Below, piece by piece: positions 62,442-64,000 of a DNA stretch of 64,000 bases (positions are counted from its first letter, which is position 1; each line of letters starts with the position of its first letter). Source of the DNA: DASSUW01 sp963849695 (GTDB taxonomy: Bacteria > Actinomycetota > Thermoleophilia > Solirubrobacterales > Solirubrobacteraceae). Both the position numbers and the translations under genes were made by a program. The notes beneath the pieces were generated by a model. The model saw nothing but the letters and a program-made list of their open reading frames with translations. It did not search any database and was not told the origin of the DNA. The stretch covers positions 1-64,000 of the forward strand of contig CAWKIT010000040.1 of NCBI GenBank assembly GCA_963849695.1. Reading direction: 5' to 3'.

Positions 62442-64000
62442 ATGCGCGCCCTCCTGATCGCTGCCGCAGCCTGTCTCGTGCTGGCCGCGCCCGCCTCCGC
62501 AGCCTCGACCACGCTCGTGATCAACGAGGTCGACTACGACCAGCCGATGACCGACACGGCGGAGTTCCTCGAGCTGAAGAACGTCAGCTCCGCGGCGATC
62601 AACCTCGACCCGTACTCGCTGGAGTTCGTCAACGGCAACGCGGGTGGGGCGGCGGTGTACCGCACGTTCGAGCTTCCGGACTTCGCGCTCGCGGCCGGCG
62701 ATCACTACGTCGTCTGCGCCAACCCGGCGAACACGCCGAACTGCGACCTCGACGTCGCCCCGGAGACGGATCTGATCCAGAACGGCGCGCCCGACGCGCT
62801 CGGCCTCCGGCTCGGCATGACCCTCGTGGACGCGGTGAGCTACGAGGGAGATACGGGCGCTCCCTACACGGAGGGCTCCGGAGCGGGCACCGACGACGGA
62901 ACGGACGGGATCTCGCGCTGCACGGACGGCAGCGACACCGACCGCAACGACGTCGACTTCATCCTCAGGCCGATCACGCCCGGCGCTGCCAACAGCTGCC
63001 CGCCGCCGCCGCCGTTCGGCGAGTGCGGCGACGGCGAGGATATGCCGATGTATGACATTCAGGGCAACGGCGCTGCGACCCCCTACGCCGGCTCCCAGTT
63101 CGTCATCGAGGGCGTCGTCGTCGGCGACTTCCAGGGTTCGGAGGGCCTGGGAGGCTTCTTCGTCCAGGAAGCCGACGCCGACGTCGATGCGGATCCGAAC
63201 ACGTCGAACGGCCTGTTCGTGGCCAGCGGGAGCCCGGTCGACGCGGGCGACGTCGTCCGCGTCCAGGGGACTGCGGTCGAGTCCTTCGGCAGGACGCAGC
63301 TCGTCGGCGTGACGAACCTCGCGGTCTGCCCGGCGGAGGGGTCGGTCAGCGCGACACCCGTGGCGCTTCCGTTCACGTCGCTCGGCGAATGGGAGAAGTA
63401 CGAGGGGATGCTCGTCACGATCACGCAGTCGCTCTCGATCGGCGAGCACTTCAACTTCGACCGCTTCAACGAGACCGTCCTCACCGACGGGCGCCAGTAC
63501 CAGCCGACCGCCGTGCACGAGCCGGGCTCGCCCGAGGCCGCCGCGCTCGCAGAGTTCAATGCGCTCCGCCGGATCACGCTCGACGACGGCCGCAGCTCCC
63601 AGAACCCGGATCCCGCGATCCACCCCGACGGCGGGATCTTCGACCTCGGCAATCGGTTCCGCGGCGGCGACACGGTGGCGAACGTGACGGGCGTGCTGGA
63701 CTTCGCCTTCGGCCTCTACAGGATCCAGCAGACCGCGGGAGCCGATTACAGCGCCGCCAACCCGCGCCCGGACGGGCCGGAGGACGTCGGCGGCAACCTC
63801 ACCGTCGGCTCGTTCAACGTCCTCAACTACTTCACGACGCTGGACCGCCGCGGCGCCAACACCCCGGAGGAGTTCCAGCGGCAGCGGGCAAAGATCATCG
63901 CGGCGATCACGAAGCTCGACGCCGACGTCGTCGGCCTGATCGAGATCGAGAACAACGACGAGGCGATCGCCGACCTCGTCGCCGGCCTCAACGCCGCGAG
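62442..64000 (+). CDS. Secreted lamin-tail / ExeM-NucH-type nuclease, cut by the window edge
   Basis: 519 codons are present. Signal peptide (residues 1-20: RALLIAAAACLVLAAPASA), lamin-tail domain (about 25-130: LVINEVDYDQPMTDTAEFLE, LKNVSSAAINL), a Pro-rich spacer, an OB-like domain (about 215-330: FVIEGVVVGDFQGSEGLGGF, FVQEADADVD) and the start of an endonuclease/exonuclease/phosphatase domain (GNLTVGSFNVLNYFTTLDRR, DADVVGLIEIEN). This order is that of ExeM/NucH-type extracellular DNases. The catalytic His/Asp end lies beyond 64000. Confidence 0.88.
   Translation, partial: MRALLIAAAACLVLAAPASAASTTLVINEVDYDQPMTDTAEFLELKNVSSAAINLDPYSLEFVNGNAGGAAVYRTFELPDFALAAGDHYVVCANPANTPNCDLDVAPETDLIQNGAPDALGLRLGMTLVDAVSYEGDTGAPYTEGSGAGTDDGTDGISRCTDGSDTDRNDVDFILRPITPGAANSCPPPPPFGECGDGEDMPMYDIQGNGAATPYAGSQFVIEGVVVGDFQGSEGLGGFFVQEADADVDADPNTSNGLFVASGSPVDAGDVVRVQGTAVESFGRTQLVGVTNLAVCPAEGSVSATPVALPFTSLGEWEKYEGMLVTITQSLSIGEHFNFDRFNETVLTDGRQYQPTAVHEPGSPEAAALAEFNALRRITLDDGRSSQNPDPAIHPDGGIFDLGNRFRGGDTVANVTGVLDFAFGLYRIQQTAGADYSAANPRPDGPEDVGGNLTVGSFNVLNYFTTLDRRGANTPEEFQRQRAKIIAAITKLDADVVGLIEIENNDEAIADLVAGLNAA

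Overview
This is a very GC-rich (about 70%) actinobacterial chromosome window with dense, often overlapping genes (many ATGA/GTGA junctions), frequent GTG starts and many start codons without a Shine-Dalgarno sequence. The gene content (an actinobacterial type IV pilus locus, an AroK-AroB fusion, DUF3866, dodecin, F420-type LLM oxidoreductase, DUF1707, DUF6458, DipZ, MmyB-type regulator) and protein style best fit the class Thermoleophilia, order Solirubrobacterales. That placement is inferred from memory of the families, not from a search.

Layout. 0-9 kb: type IV pilus genes (major pilin, PilV-, PilW- and PilX-like minor pilins, pilM, prepilin peptidase pilD, pilN, pilO and a PilP-position protein). 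9-13.2 kb: shikimate genes aroC, aroKB fusion, aroQ, then pepP. 13.2-17.2 kb: accessory block with a TIG/thrombospondin-type-3 secreted protein, dodecin, a DUF1707/DUF4190 membrane protein, an AbiEi/DUF559 protein and a small secreted protein. 17.3-28.2 kb: the housekeeping run efp, nusB, xseB, ispA, dxs, tlyA, nadK, recN, interrupted by an ArsR/SRPBCC module and secreted proteins. 28.2-45.6 kb: secreted M14 peptidase, pyrG, an M20 peptidase, DUF3866, Nudix, xerD, deoB, mutM, glutaredoxin, recO, ppdK, dgt, dnaG, an HNH endonuclease and tRNA-Asn. 45.7-64 kb: accessory block with a SigB/SigF-type sigma factor, an S8 protease/GAF pair, a ParB-like membrane protein, methyltransferase, winged-helix protein, glycosyltransferase/LLM oxidoreductase pair, a zinc metallopeptidase and two MFS transporters, a truncated MmyB regulator, a PGM1-like peptide ligase, DipZ and the 5' part of a secreted nuclease.

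The most important property is a set of apparent frameshifts, dense in pilM, pilD and the TIG/thrombospondin gene and single in pilV, pilN, pepP, the DUF559 gene, a secreted protein, a small acidic gene and the metallopeptidase. Where I could reconstruct them, most look like one missing base in a GC-rich run. Sequencing or assembly error is the simplest explanation, so genes called disrupted here may be intact in the organism.

Other signals: a recurrent TANNNT box 6-8 nt before start codons that suggests leaderless transcription; a GAAC-N4-GTTC palindrome at the HNH start; a dispersed intergenic repeat (AATCCACCGATCCCCG); a 57-bp in-frame tandem repeat inside deoB; a GTA(A/G)CA-type palindrome between arsR and a divergent SRPBCC gene; and gene remnants at 47.6, 56.7 and 58.7 kb. 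I did not find a clear-cut new defence or biosynthetic system. The PGM1-like ligase, the S8-GAF pair and the HNH gene with its palindrome are the best leads.
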